Shown: positions 22,466 through 33,696, numbered from the stretch's first letter. The stretch: DNA of 64,000 bases from Opeltia flavorubescens (GCA_000442125.1 KE546966.1:1264969-1328968); one strand, 5' to 3'. A program made the numbers and translations. Notes: generated by a model from the sequence alone, not told the origin.

Positions 22466-23734
22466 ATGCCCGAAAGACGATCACTCCGTGCACGAACTTC
22501 TCTAATCCGCCATCGTAGTCCATCGCCGACATTGGGGCTGGCAATGTCCCGCCCGCGACGGGCTGCGTCGGGTGCAAACAAATCGTCAGTCAGCGTCGCG
22601 CGCTCTTCTCCATCGCCGGACGAAGGGAAAAAGTCAATCCATCTTACTGTCAAAATGCCCTCCAGTAAGCTGCGCGAGGCTACGGGGACTGCTGAGAAGC
22701 AAGCTTCGATTGGCGAGCGCGAGGGGTTGGAAGGGGGCGAGATACTGACGAGACCGAGGGGCAGCCGAGCGAAGCGGACTGTGGTCGTCGAAAGTGACAG
22801 TGACGAAGAAGAGGATGCAGATGAAGAGGAAGTAGATGGAGACGAAGATGCAGAAGGGGACGAAGACGAAGAAGTAGACGAGGATGAGGAAGGGAACGAG
22901 GAAGTCGAGGGTGCTGAGGCTGACGATCAGGATGCCGACGCAGACGGAGATGTAGACATGGATGATGCTGATGCACCACCTCCGCCACCTGTCTTCAAGA
23001 TCACAGGCCCCAGCTCGAAGCCAGCCATATCAGTTGCGCCTGCTGAGATGGGAAAATTAAGAAGCGTAGAAGCGAAGGAAACAGAAACGGCTGATGACGA
23101 TGATGAGGAGCTTTCAGAGTTGGGTTCTGAAGGTGAAGATGATGCTGAAGGGGATGACGACGACATGGATGGAGATGAAGAGGGACGGAGCATGGGTGAT
23201 GGCAGCAGAGCTAGCACGCCAGACTTTAGTAAGATGACCAAAAGGCAAAGAAGCAGATTGGATCAGGTCATGGGTACGGATTTCTTACAGCTACCGATGG
23301 AGCCGCAAATCAAGAAGCATTTGACAGCCGAAGAACATGCCATGCGGAGAGCGGAAATGGCGAGACGGAGAAAGAATTTGAGTGAGAAGAGGAACGAAGA
23401 GGAAAAGGTAAGCCTTTGGTTTAAAAATTATTTATTAGAATACTAATGCCTTGCAAAGTTGGACACTATCAACCGGTTATTGAAAAAACAAGCGCCGAAA
23501 CGCCGAGGAAAGATATCTGCTGAAGAGATTACGGCAAATGCCCTTGCGCCGCCAGAAGCCTCTGATATGGAATTCGAACCGGCCAATCCAGTATATGTCC
23601 GATGGGTCAATAACAGGAACGGCTCGAGGGTTGGTGTTCCAAGTGAATGGCTAGAAAACGGTCTGGAGAATTCCATCGGGAGGGTCTTTGTCGGCGGAGG
23701 TGGAAGAAGGATGGTAGAAGAGGTAGAAGTTTGA
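22466..23734 (+). CDS. IES2: INO80 chromatin-remodelling complex subunit IES2 (PAPA-1 domain)
   Basis: Two exons (22466-23407, 23459-23734; 51-nt intron, phase 0) give 405 residues. IES2 (INO80B in animals) activates the INO80 ATPase and helps couple hydrolysis to nucleosome sliding. The conserved PAPA-1-like block is LTAEEHAMRRAEMARRRKNLSEKRNEEEK, continuing across the intron as LDTINRLLKKQAPKRRGK. The terminal segment YVRWVNNRNGSRVGVP...WLENG is the fungal IES2 tail. Before it lie an Arg/Ser-rich basic N-terminus and two long acidic runs of Asp/Glu (about residues 110-165 and 205-245). The acidic tracts come from GAx/GAy triplet runs in the DNA, so their length may vary between strains. Confidence 0.9.
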
Positions 23735-24113
23735 ACTACTGCCCGTCCTCTGACTGTCATGCATGGAATAACTGGGTATGATTTTCATGTCCATAAGGGC
23801 CGGCTGATGAATAACATCTAATTTGATACATCCATATCACATCTCCTGCTCTCATGGTGCTATCGCTGAGGACTGACGGCCAAATTAATGCTGATATCGC
23901 TGCCTCATTAGGGACGCCGTACAGATAGGACGATTTCGGTGTGTCTCGGTGGTTCCATCCTCGCCCGGCATAGAGCGTACATTCAGCCAGGATGATCGCT
24001 AATACTGATCAAATACTTCTACGTATACTACTACGTTCGTTTTAGGGTCCGGAATTTTGATTGAGGAGATTTATCCCGTATGGGCTGCGATTATAGTCAA
24101 GTGGTGTTGGAGG
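23735..24113. other. convergent intergenic region
   Basis: About 380 bp between IES2 and the small membrane-protein gene. Nothing is recognised. Confidence 0.5.
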
Positions 24114-24554
24114 TTATTTCTTGCGAGCATCCCAGGGCTGCATGAAGTTCGGTAACGTCTGCTTTGATTCATTCGCAAGAGGTTTCACACCGGCGGCTTC
24201 GCTCTCCGATATTATCGAGACTTCGGCATCATCTTTCAGGACAGCGGCCTGAAGACCATCCACATGCTGCCCTTTCGGGCTATCAAGCTTGGCATCTTCC
24301 GTTTTCACTGGCTGTGCTATTTCGCTAAGGCAAACATATCGTCGATAAGCACAGATCAATTGGTTACGCACATTATAGCTCACAGTGGCTCCCCTCTTTT
24401 CTTCTTTTCGAGATCTTCGATTTCTGGTCGGAAGATGTAATTACCTTGCCTATCGTGAGCTGACGACGGTCGGTTGACAGGAGGCACACTAACCACTGAC
24501 AAGGCCAACGCCAATGACGAGGGCAATTGGTAGCAGATTATGCCGTATACTCAT
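24114..24554 (-). CDS. small single-pass membrane protein, function unknown
   Basis: Three small exons (24554-24494, 24444-24384, 24324-24114) join in phase and give 110 residues. The N-terminus MSIRHNLLPIALVIGVGLVSG is a basic start plus one hydrophobic helix. It is followed by NYIFRPEIEDLEKKKRGEP and an acidic, Ser-rich tail ending FMQPWDARKK. An N-terminal helix after a short basic start is common in small inner-mitochondrial-membrane proteins. I do not recognise the family, so location is inference. The model rests on phase agreement of two introns (49 and 59 nt) with good donors and acceptors. It is divergent from MUS7 with about 225 bp between starts. Confidence 0.65.
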
Positions 24555-24770
24555 ACCACAATGCCCAGCCTTACTCAAATTATAAATGTCAGCGAACGAT
24601 TTTTGACAGGAAGTTGAAGTATTGACTTTCTAAACTTGAATCTCCGATAAGATAAGATCTTGTCGGCTACTCTAGCTGCTAGAGTAGCCAAGCCTCTGCG
24701 CGTTCACACGCGTCTACTAGTAGCTTCAACATCCAGAGACCTTTTATTTGCTTTGTCAGCCTGGCACACC

Positions 24771-24821
24771 ATGTCTATCCATGGCAGGATGGGAACGAGG
24801 GGGATATGTCCCGGACTCTGA
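24771..24821 (+). promoter_or_regulatory. short upstream ORF overlapping the MUS7 start codon
   Basis: An ATG at 24771 starts a 16-codon frame that overlaps the main ATG (24781) in another frame and ends in TGA at 24821. If it lies within the transcript it would lower initiation at MUS7. The transcript start is unknown. Confidence 0.4.
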
Positions 24822-27800
24822 GGACGAAGACGAGGAGTTGAGCGACAAGAACGACAGTCAAAAGTGTGCTGTTCAAGCTAGTTTGCCGACACTAAACGAC
24901 AATTTCAACGACAACGTCGACCCTGAGCTTACCCTACACCGGGCAGATGAGGATCCCCAGGATACTTCGCGCTTAGGAATTCAGGAGACCCAAACTGCCA
25001 GCGATGAAAACAAGAAAGAAAATTCATGTAATGCGAATGGAAAAGCTCCTTTGGAGACGATTTGGGACCTTCCGTCCAGCTCCCAAGAGACCGACGAACT
25101 TCAAGATGATCACTATTTAATACAATCAAGTCTTCGAGTCCGTTCTGTCCATGTTTCGCAGACCAATGCACAGGATGTCGAGCAGGAACCAGTTTCGCTG
25201 GTACAGCCGTCACCTTCCTCACCCCTTACACTACCTACCTTGAGCCCCACGTATCATTCAACCGTACCAGGTTCACATCTAGGAACAGATAGCGAAGACG
25301 ATAGTCCGACACCTGATCTAAGTACAAAACGAGTTCGAGGTCTGCCAGGTCAACCACAGCAGCATGATGCTTCGATTTATCATCACGAGGATACCCCTCG
25401 GCGAAGTCGTCCTTTACGGCACAGGAATCCAATCCAATTACATCCCTATGCTCTCGAAGAAGAGAAGTATCGAAGGACTTTTAAGGACAGTAGCTACAGA
25501 CCAATACGGATTGTCCAAGGCCAATCGCAAGGGCCAAGCTCACTAGATGATTCCCATGCTAGAGAAGTCCACGCCAGCACTCATCTTCAGGATGATTCTG
25601 ACGATGCAGAAGACCTATTTTCAAATGCTACTCCCCTCAGCCGGTCCAAGTCCGAATTTCGATTTAATGTCGACGTTGATCAAGGAGAATTTCCTGATCT
25701 AGAATCAATTCTGCGACCGACGCCGCAAGATGTTGTACTCAATGGCCACAAAAGACGCAAAGTCGCGCACTCCCACGGGAAGAATTCTCGAAATAAGAAT
25801 GATCAAGAAGAGCGTTCCAGCTTAGAGCAGCAGCCTGCCCCGAGTTATACCGATGCTGATACCGTATTTGATATACCGCCATCTCCACCGCGGTCTCAAA
25901 GCCCGAATCCTACTCCGGCAATCAGACCGCACAGCAAAGGCTTCCGAATGCCCAGAGGGGTTTCACCCATAGCTCTACCGACTCCCATTACATCCTCGGA
26001 GCCTAGGCGGCCCCCGATATTAATCCCTCCCCAATCGGAATCAGACGGTCATTCATCCATGAGTGAGAACCTTGAGAGCGACAGTGAATCCTCGAGAAAT
26101 CCATCAGAAGATGAGAACCACCAACGATTACACGGGATACAGCGCAGAATTAAGGGTGTGCTGCCAGCTTCGTGGTTAAAGCTGGATCTGCTAACACAGG
26201 CAAGAAAAATCAGTCCTCAAACAAGGCATCATGAACCTTTATGGCCAGGAAACCATAATGCACAGCAACGAGGTGTAGCCAAACCTGTAACACCTCGTGA
26301 TCGAGCCCGCCAGTCAGCCGAAGCCTCTACCCATACACTCGATTCGTTAAGTAAAGCCCATTCAGACGATGAGCATACAGATATCTCTCCTCTGCGAAGA
26401 TCAATTCCTGGTCATCCGGAGCAACCAGCCATCACTATTGATTCAGATGATGAAGAATCACCGTTGGCCAGCGACCTGTGGGGTGAAGTAGCTGAGGACA
26501 ATCGTGTAGATGCCATGTTGCCCCCCAATCCCAGAAGCAGTGGCCGTGGGGGAGGAAAACGGGCGCCGAGCTCGAAGAAAAGGCAAGTGAGGCTGACGGA
26601 TCTGCATGGACCAAGGAGGTACACTGGTGTACAATCGATGCGTAAGAAAGAGCGAACCATCAGCAAACGATTTACAGGTGAAGGCCCAGACAGATTTGCA
26701 AAACCGAAGTTTCGACCTCCGGAATTGAGCATTTTAGATGTGTCCTCCTTGAGCATTCCTCCAAATGTATCTACACCCCCCTTCATCCGCCTGGCTCAGC
26801 GCATTTCCCGCTCACGGAAAGATGGGGGGAAAGCCAACCCCAATCGAAAGTACCTCCGTCTGATGACTGAGCCTGAAACGGAAGAGATTAATGCCCATTT
26901 ACGTTTATGGCGGCAAGGGACGTTAGAGGCTAGAGTGCCTCGAGCTCCTCGAGAGCGTGCAAGAAATGCTCTGAAGCCTTGTACTGGGAATGAGAGAGTG
27001 ATCCGCCAAAGAAACTTAAGTTTAGACCAAGTGCCGGACTCTGTAATTCAAGATATACCAAAGAGAAGATCTCCCGGCCGAAAGACGAAGTCATCCAAAT
27101 CCCGCAGCATCCAAAGTTCTTTAGATAATATCGTCCGAGCAGCAACCCGAACTCACCAGCATATATATACGCAGCCGTCTGGTCAGTCCAGGAGCCAGAT
27201 AGGCGAAGACAAAGGTGCTAAGCGACTTTCGCGTTCTGGACGTCTTGTATCGTCGTTGAAAGAGTCCGGCCATACGAGGCCCGCGACATTGGAGTCTCTT
27301 CAAGCGCGTATCGATCGTGATCGTCCTCAATTTAACTTCCGTCGTGGTTTAGCTGAGCCGAGTCATGCGTCCAAGAGCTTCAATCCACTGCTCGTTAAGT
27401 TTTTGGATCACCCTGATGTATCATCTGAAAACAGCTGTGTCCCTGAACAATCATCGAAAAGCGGCACAGGTGCGGTAAGACCTGATCCGACGAGGCCTCG
27501 ACAATCTCGCAAACGTCGTCCACGCCGAATACAGGTTCCATCTCCCGTCTTACAGCCAGGCAGTTTATCACCTATGATTGATGAACACATCAGGTCTCAA
27601 TCCCTCCCATCAGTGGCTATCACAACAAAGCAGCCGGCCTTGATTGGATTAGGGCCTGCCGGAAGTACATACACCATTTCTTCCGACATTGCATCATTTC
27701 CTGTGGGCACTTGCTTCAGTGGGAGAACATTCCTGGGTAGTGGCGATTTTGCAGGATCATTCATCACAAGGAATCTAGATCATGCCCGAGGATCCACTGT

Positions 27801-30800
27801 TTTCAAGTATGGCCAGGCGACCTTTCGATGGGGACCATGGGACGATCATGTTTTAACGGAGCTTCGAATGCTCGTCAACGAAGCTTGTCAGCGCTTCCAG
27901 AAACCCTTATGCCAGACTCATCAGGCCTCCATTTCGATCATAGGAGACGTTGTGGAGTTACTGAAGCGAATAGTCGGGTATTTATCCGCTAGCCTCAGTT
28001 TTCATGATATGGTTGATCGTAATGCTTTCCTGCAAAGCTGCAGGAACATGCCGTACAGAGTGTGTGAAATTCTAATTGCCAAAGATGATGAACAGACAAA
28101 TCCCATGGCTCAGGAATTGAAGTCTTTACGTTCTCAGGCTTTGATTCTCTGTATGGTGTTTGCCAGTCAGCTGCTTCAAATCTCTAACCACCAAGTTGTT
28201 TCACCGGTTCTCCGACATGATATTGCTTCCATCCTGCAGGACATCGCTACAGAAGCCCTCAAGTTCGCCCTCCACGACGACTTTCCAACCTTTACGCAAC
28301 AAACCCGAAGCCTATGTCAATACAGTTCCACTTGTATTACCCTCGACGAGACCCAAGGGTCTGCCGAAATGCTTGTTATAGCCAGTCATGCACTCTCAAC
28401 GGATGAGTCTATAACGAATTTGTGGCAAGCCTTATACCATACCCTGTTTTCAACATCCCGGAAACCAAGTAATAACGTGCAATCGCTTGAATCGTGCTGG
28501 GAAATGCTCTTCGCCGTTCTGCCATACTTGGAATTCGACCGGCAGGGCGTGTTAGAGGTCAGTAATCGTCTCACAAGAGCAACGGAAAATTGGTCCTTGG
28601 TAAAGGGGTTACTGGAGCCAGTGTTCGAAGCCTACAGATGGACGACGCAAAGCCTACCTCCAAATATCAACACCTACTGTCGAGCGCTATTCAGTAGGTG
28701 TCTTCATTTGATCAACGTTTGGGGTTGGCACAGATGCGATTCTATCATTGGCACGTTGTTTGATTTCTTCGCTCAACGAAACCTGTCCCATTTACCCAAG
28801 GAAGAGAGCCACGGCTCACCTCAATTTCTGTCAAATCTTGGCGGGAAACCTTCTCTTCAATCAACCCATGAGGACCGATGCTTCCATACCTTGTTGAAGG
28901 TTATAGCAAGCGGCGTGCGGCATATGCAGAAGATTTACTCGGGTAAGAAGATTCGGGATATCGTCTGGCGCCTAATGCCAAATCATGGTCGCTTGCTTCC
29001 AAAGGATCAAGCAATCCAGCAAGAAGATCTAGATGCATTGCGGAATCATCATGACCTGCTCTGCACACTCTATTGGGTATCACCTCAGGGCTTTAGACCC
29101 CGGCCAGCCGTGATACAGGACTTAGTGGACGTGAGCAACTCCCACAAGGAGGCTTGCCGGATCAACATTCGCGCATGGTCCAATCTCATGGCATTTCAGC
29201 TGACAGCTAACGAGCCTCTCACCAACCTCGAACCTTTTGTCAATTGGTACAAGGACCTTCTGGGACAAGTCTTACAACAGCGCCAGAATGCTCGCACTGA
29301 GCTTGAAGAGCAGGCACGTTCAGCCCAGTCAGCACAAGGTTTGTTAGTCAGTAAATCACTGCTTGAATCTACCATTGCCCAGAATCAACGGCAGATTGAA
29401 GCCATCCTCAGCGACGCCCTCTTGTCAATGAAAAATGCTATCAACATGGCCCCGGATCTCGAGGTGGCGCGAACCCTTCTCCCAACTGACCTATCGTCGA
29501 TTTTCGCACTGTTCGATACTCGCTCTCCGCGAATCAATAAAGTCATTCTCGACGCGCTTGAGATCCTTATGACTTTTGCGGAGAAGGCTTTGCCACATAA
29601 TCCTACAGTTGCGCCTAATAATGGTGATGATAGTCAGGACTATGGAGACTGGTCTGTTTTTGATGCAGAGGTCGTAACAAATTCTCCCATGCCTGCAATA
29701 GCTCAATACATCGAGGATCACTTCCAGCCTTCATTGCGGCAACTCTGGTCGAATTGCCTGGGGGCGGACGTAGCCCTTGAAGACGCCGTTCTAACTAAAG
29801 TGATCGATGCTTGGCTTTCTACCGGGCAGCTGCTAATACAAGGAGGGACAAAAGCGTGGACTGACTACATCGAGGGTTATGGTCCGGACTCATGGGCATC
29901 ATTGAGAGACACTGAGCAAACTCATCGGTTTTCAGCATATTACCTTGCTGCCCTCATCGAAATTGACAAGGAAATATTCGAGGAGCACAAACAGACATTA
30001 CTGAAAGCGTGGGCTGGCTCATTAGTCGAGCGAGAGGTATTGCTCAAGTATCAGCATCGATTAACGAGTTCTTTACTGAACACGCATCGGAATGATCCGC
30101 TTCTTGCAAATCCACCCTTTTGGGCAATCGATGGGCGCTTCCAAATTACACTGTGCGAATTCTCAGAGAGACGTCTGTCCTTGATATCGAATATGCTATC
30201 TAACATGCGCAACTCGGTCGAGCAATATCCAAGTGGGAAAGGCCCTGAGGCTGCCGAGCTCAGAAATTACTGCAAGGAGGTCCTTAGGTCCATGATGAAC
30301 ACCATGAAAAGCAACTACCAGCAGATGGATCAGGGAGCCGACATCCGAGGCGCTTACGTGACCTTTGTGCACCGAGTCATAGAGCTCCTACAGCAGTATA
30401 CGTTGACAATATGCCCGATAGATCGATTTTTCACAGATTCAAGCTCCTTTCCTTTGCCAGCGACAGACCCCCAATATGTCGTGGGCCAGCTCAAGAACTA
30501 CGGGATGCGGCTCCAAGATCCCAGAACGCCGAAACAGCTTTCGATATTCATTCAATCCGTATCGGAACGTGCGGCAGTCGATGGACAACAAGTGCACCTC
30601 ATTGACCAGCTGGTTTCAGTTATGACCGTCAACGTGGGACTAGACGCCCCATTGGGCTCCGATCTTCGTTCATTCCTGATTATGACCATTTTCCCAGCCT
30701 ACATTGATACGGCGCTCAACACTTCTTGCGGATGGATCATGTCGCTTCCCATTCTCGAGGCGCTAAGGCGGATATTTAGCTCAATCATGACGGAAGTGAA

Positions 30801-31368
30801 TGGTTTCGATGAATCAAAAGTGACTTCAATCGGCACGATCATTACAAGTATCCTGATGGATTTCCTGACATCCTTGAAACAAATCCTGGATGACCCCAGC
30901 GCTATGGAACAGTCAAACACACTCAAGACATTAGCATCCTTTTTTACGACCATCACCGCTGTCTTACCTGTACTGGACTATCTTTGCCGTACTACCAGGA
31001 AATCTCGAGATGCTAGAGCTATGATAGGATTCTTCAAACTATTCGCACTCACCGTTGCACGAACGTTACTCGGTCAAACAAGTGTTGAGATTCCAGATGC
31101 CAGTGATTTCGAGGAAGCAAAGATTACCATTCAAAACTCGGATGTTCGAGCCTTCGCAAAACAAGCATTGAGAGAAACTTTGGACAAGAATTGGATATGT
31201 CATGGGGAGCAATATTATGTCAACCGGGGCTTGATGCGAAGAGAAGTTGTGGTCGATCACGGCCTGTTTGAGGAAGAGAAGCTCGCACTCGTTAAGAGGC
31301 TAGAGCAATTCTTCAACGTTCTGGATCGTACGGAGGTGTTACGAGTTGGATTGGTTGGAGATTATTGA
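24781..31368 (+). CDS. mus7: MUS7/MMS22-family DNA repair scaffold
   Basis: A giant intronless gene of 2195 codons. The start at 24781 gives MAGWERGGYVPDSEDEDEEL, the short N-terminal motif (W-x-R-G-Y-V-P-D-S-(D/E)n) typical of this family. Residues 1-900 are Ser/Pro/Arg-rich and disordered with several nuclear-localisation-like basic runs. From about residue 980 the sequence becomes an alpha-helical, HEAT-like Mus7/MMS22 core (GTCFSGRTFLGSGDFAGSF, then many helical pairs) to the end (LEQFFNVLDRTEVLRVG). Mus7/Mms22 works with the Rtt101-Mms1 cullin ligase downstream of H3K56 acetylation to rescue damaged replication forks. Upstream in-frame codons at 24748-24780 contain no ATG, which fixes the start. 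Confidence 0.92.
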   Translation: MAGWERGGYVPDSEDEDEELSDKNDSQKCAVQASLPTLNDNFNDNVDPELTLHRADEDPQDTSRLGIQETQTASDENKKENSCNANGKAPLETIWDLPSSSQETDELQDDHYLIQSSLRVRSVHVSQTNAQDVEQEPVSLVQPSPSSPLTLPTLSPTYHSTVPGSHLGTDSEDDSPTPDLSTKRVRGLPGQPQQHDASIYHHEDTPRRSRPLRHRNPIQLHPYALEEEKYRRTFKDSSYRPIRIVQGQSQGPSSLDDSHAREVHASTHLQDDSDDAEDLFSNATPLSRSKSEFRFNVDVDQGEFPDLESILRPTPQDVVLNGHKRRKVAHSHGKNSRNKNDQEERSSLEQQPAPSYTDADTVFDIPPSPPRSQSPNPTPAIRPHSKGFRMPRGVSPIALPTPITSSEPRRPPILIPPQSESDGHSSMSENLESDSESSRNPSEDENHQRLHGIQRRIKGVLPASWLKLDLLTQARKISPQTRHHEPLWPGNHNAQQRGVAKPVTPRDRARQSAEASTHTLDSLSKAHSDDEHTDISPLRRSIPGHPEQPAITIDSDDEESPLASDLWGEVAEDNRVDAMLPPNPRSSGRGGGKRAPSSKKRQVRLTDLHGPRRYTGVQSMRKKERTISKRFTGEGPDRFAKPKFRPPELSILDVSSLSIPPNVSTPPFIRLAQRISRSRKDGGKANPNRKYLRLMTEPETEEINAHLRLWRQGTLEARVPRAPRERARNALKPCTGNERVIRQRNLSLDQVPDSVIQDIPKRRSPGRKTKSSKSRSIQSSLDNIVRAATRTHQHIYTQPSGQSRSQIGEDKGAKRLSRSGRLVSSLKESGHTRPATLESLQARIDRDRPQFNFRRGLAEPSHASKSFNPLLVKFLDHPDVSSENSCVPEQSSKSGTGAVRPDPTRPRQSRKRRPRRIQVPSPVLQPGSLSPMIDEHIRSQSLPSVAITTKQPALIGLGPAGSTYTISSDIASFPVGTCFSGRTFLGSGDFAGSFITRNLDHARGSTVFKYGQATFRWGPWDDHVLTELRMLVNEACQRFQKPLCQTHQASISIIGDVVELLKRIVGYLSASLSFHDMVDRNAFLQSCRNMPYRVCEILIAKDDEQTNPMAQELKSLRSQALILCMVFASQLLQISNHQVVSPVLRHDIASILQDIATEALKFALHDDFPTFTQQTRSLCQYSSTCITLDETQGSAEMLVIASHALSTDESITNLWQALYHTLFSTSRKPSNNVQSLESCWEMLFAVLPYLEFDRQGVLEVSNRLTRATENWSLVKGLLEPVFEAYRWTTQSLPPNINTYCRALFSRCLHLINVWGWHRCDSIIGTLFDFFAQRNLSHLPKEESHGSPQFLSNLGGKPSLQSTHEDRCFHTLLKVIASGVRHMQKIYSGKKIRDIVWRLMPNHGRLLPKDQAIQQEDLDALRNHHDLLCTLYWVSPQGFRPRPAVIQDLVDVSNSHKEACRINIRAWSNLMAFQLTANEPLTNLEPFVNWYKDLLGQVLQQRQNARTELEEQARSAQSAQGLLVSKSLLESTIAQNQRQIEAILSDALLSMKNAINMAPDLEVARTLLPTDLSSIFALFDTRSPRINKVILDALEILMTFAEKALPHNPTVAPNNGDDSQDYGDWSVFDAEVVTNSPMPAIAQYIEDHFQPSLRQLWSNCLGADVALEDAVLTKVIDAWLSTGQLLIQGGTKAWTDYIEGYGPDSWASLRDTEQTHRFSAYYLAALIEIDKEIFEEHKQTLLKAWAGSLVEREVLLKYQHRLTSSLLNTHRNDPLLANPPFWAIDGRFQITLCEFSERRLSLISNMLSNMRNSVEQYPSGKGPEAAELRNYCKEVLRSMMNTMKSNYQQMDQGADIRGAYVTFVHRVIELLQQYTLTICPIDRFFTDSSSFPLPATDPQYVVGQLKNYGMRLQDPRTPKQLSIFIQSVSERAAVDGQQVHLIDQLVSVMTVNVGLDAPLGSDLRSFLIMTIFPAYIDTALNTSCGWIMSLPILEALRRIFSSIMTEVNGFDESKVTSIGTIITSILMDFLTSLKQILDDPSAMEQSNTLKTLASFFTTITAVLPVLDYLCRTTRKSRDARAMIGFFKLFALTVARTLLGQTSVEIPDASDFEEAKITIQNSDVRAFAKQALRETLDKNWICHGEQYYVNRGLMRREVVVDHGLFEEEKLALVKRLEQFFNVLDRTEVLRVGLVGDY

Positions 31369-31758
31369 CAACGAGCATGTGCACTGGTTCGGTGGTTTAG
31401 CATTGTCCTTTTTCCTGCGTTTTAGCGATTTATTGGCATAGATATGAGTAGACGAAGTCTGTATGATGAAAATTTCAGCCTTCATTTTCGTGTCTATGAT
31501 GGGATGCTCTTACTCTTCGTGCATTATTCGGATCCCCGCAGAGTACCAAAGCGGCTTAGCAGAATCTGGAGTTGGTCGGGGGCTAAACAAGCCGTCGGAT
31601 CGGTACATGAGATCACCAACACCAAGCTATGACGCCAGCGATGGTAAGCTATATCCAAATGCATAGACCGCGCAAAATCCATCATATCGTTCCCCCACTG
31701 CATGGGCGCTTGCTAGCAAACCCTGGTCCTTCCAGGCCTTCCAGCAAAGCCACCCAGC
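31369..31758. other. intergenic, nothing recognised
   Basis: About 390 bp between two tandem plus-strand genes. It presumably holds the MUS7 3' UTR and the next promoter. Confidence 0.45.
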
Positions 31759-32916
31759 ATGAAGGAATCATACTCCCCGGACTCACTCCCTTCTCTCTCA
31801 GCAACCTCCCCGATCAATCATATCGATAGCACAGAAGACACATTCGCTCCGCTTCCGGATCATTCTCAAAGAACACGCAGGTATCAAAAATCCGATACTC
31901 AACCCCGAGAACGTCGTATAGCTGCAGCTCAATCCGCCAAGAGAGAGATTCTGGCGAAGATCAGGGAGGATTGGACCTGGCCCCCATCCACCGAACAGCT
32001 TAAAAAGAGCTTTCCACGTCGAAGGAGATCGACAAGGTGGCGAGAACGAGAAAATGACTCTCCACCTTTAGTCTCGAGATCGCCCTCCCCAGCCTGTCAG
32101 GACCCGTACAGATTCGAATCACCGGATAGTGTCGCACCTCAGTTCGCACATAGGCGGAATAAAAGACAGAGGCTATTAGAAGATGAACTGGAATGGAATA
32201 AGGGCCTAAAGGTTTTCAAGGACAGGAGGGACCTTTGGACTGGAGCAGAGAGGCGCCCAATCAGCGTAAATCAGAAACGCTCCAGTGGGACTGTACTCAA
32301 CCAAGCACGAGATGCTGCCGTAGAGGATACGGTTATACCAACAACACAAGGAAGTCCGGCATGTGCAGAAAACCTCACGATCGTGACAATTGGCACCGCT
32401 GAGCCTGAATCGCCATCTGCACCTGCATCGAATTCATCACTCGAAACCTCCGCCTTTGCGCAATTGTCATCTCCCACGTCAACAGCAGATACGCCGCTAT
32501 CGGATGTCAATACAGACTCTTTGTTATCAGAACCAGCAACTCCCCAGTCGAACACTGAGACCACCACTCTCGTTCCGATCGCTCCACCTCTTCTTCCCCC
32601 CTCCGATCATCCCGACCTTGCGGAAATCACACCAGCCATCTACCCAACCATATACTCCAAGTGCGTCATCCAAAGCATCACGCCGAGCTTTCCCATCAAC
32701 CTCAAGGACATGGTAGGCAGCCTGGTGCAGGGGTGGAAGGAAGACGGTGAATGGCCGCCCAAGTCGTCTGCTCAGGCTGATGGGGACAAATCCAGGCCGA
32801 GACGGGAGAGTTTGAAGGAAAAGATGAAGGGGTTGAGGGTTGATGGGGAGGATGTCAGGTTGGATCGGGTTGCTAGGAGGAGCGTGGGGAAGGTGAAGAG
32901 GGCGCTTGGGAGGTAG
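31759..32916 (+). CDS. conserved fungal protein with a C-terminal P-P-L-L-P-P / Y-S-K block, function unknown
   Basis: A 385-residue single-exon protein. The N-terminal 50 residues are Ser/Pro-rich. A basic region follows (TRRYQKSDTQPRERRIAAAQSAKREILAKIREDWTWPP), then an Arg-rich stretch, a Ser/Thr/Pro-rich spacer and a conserved-looking C-terminal domain of about 100 residues. That domain reads VPIAPPLLPPSDHPDLAEI, TPAIYPTIYSKCVIQSITPS, FPINLKDMVGSLVQGWKEDG and a terminal GKVKRALGR. I have seen similar C-terminal blocks in uncharacterised Pezizomycotina proteins but know no function. No signal peptide or membrane segment is seen. The Lys/Arg clusters would allow a nuclear location. Confidence 0.75.
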   Translation: MKESYSPDSLPSLSATSPINHIDSTEDTFAPLPDHSQRTRRYQKSDTQPRERRIAAAQSAKREILAKIREDWTWPPSTEQLKKSFPRRRRSTRWRERENDSPPLVSRSPSPACQDPYRFESPDSVAPQFAHRRNKRQRLLEDELEWNKGLKVFKDRRDLWTGAERRPISVNQKRSSGTVLNQARDAAVEDTVIPTTQGSPACAENLTIVTIGTAEPESPSAPASNSSLETSAFAQLSSPTSTADTPLSDVNTDSLLSEPATPQSNTETTTLVPIAPPLLPPSDHPDLAEITPAIYPTIYSKCVIQSITPSFPINLKDMVGSLVQGWKEDGEWPPKSSAQADGDKSRPRRESLKEKMKGLRVDGEDVRLDRVARRSVGKVKRALGR

Positions 32917-33696
32917 GGGTCAACATTCCGGTATACAGCGTTAAATATATGTCTTTTTGTTAGCATATGTCCGCGCAGATGGAATGGGATAGAGTATAAG
33001 ACACGGATGTGGATATTCATTCCCAATCTACTTCTTGCTGGCTTTTTTTGCGCTCTTAGATCAACATAAACATACAATTCCATACCATAACAGTTATTTT
33101 CACGTTCCAATAACTTCTACTTACAGGACGTGCTCACGCAGCGCGAGGAGTCTTCCGGCACTGAGCAAACACCAAGAGCCAATCAGGTAAATCGCAAATC
33201 GCTACCACGACTCGGGAGATCCTTGAGGTCTGATGTCATCAATTATCTGATATTTGCAGTACTTCTCTCTTATCTGTTTTGATTATCATTCTAGTTCGTA
33301 TAGTATATTTCTCCACAAAAGAAAATTCTGTGCTTTTCTGTTGGCATTTTTACCCTCCGCACAGCTCGGTAAGTAAGACCTTCCTAGAGATCGCAAATCC
33401 ACCAGGTGAGGTTGTAAACACCGTGACATCTTCAGGCATTCTTTGGGTTGCTCTATCTGTTATATTGACCTGGCAAATACAAATCGGTTCGAATACTTGC
33501 TGTCTACTATAATAACAAAAAGCGTTGCAGCACAATCCCACCTCCACCGCATACGTGGCCGAGGCAGACTAGGCTGACCACCTTACCAATTCCACCTTGT
33601 CCAGCCTCGTGCCCATATTTACGTCTATCCATCGTGGTACGCTATGTATAAGTCCTTTCCTCCTTCGGGTTTATTGCCCATGCTTCACATCGCCCA
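32917..33696. other. intergenic, nothing recognised
   Basis: About 780 bp of AT-rich DNA between tandem plus-strand genes. The right end is probably the promoter and leader of the membrane-protein gene. Confidence 0.45.
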
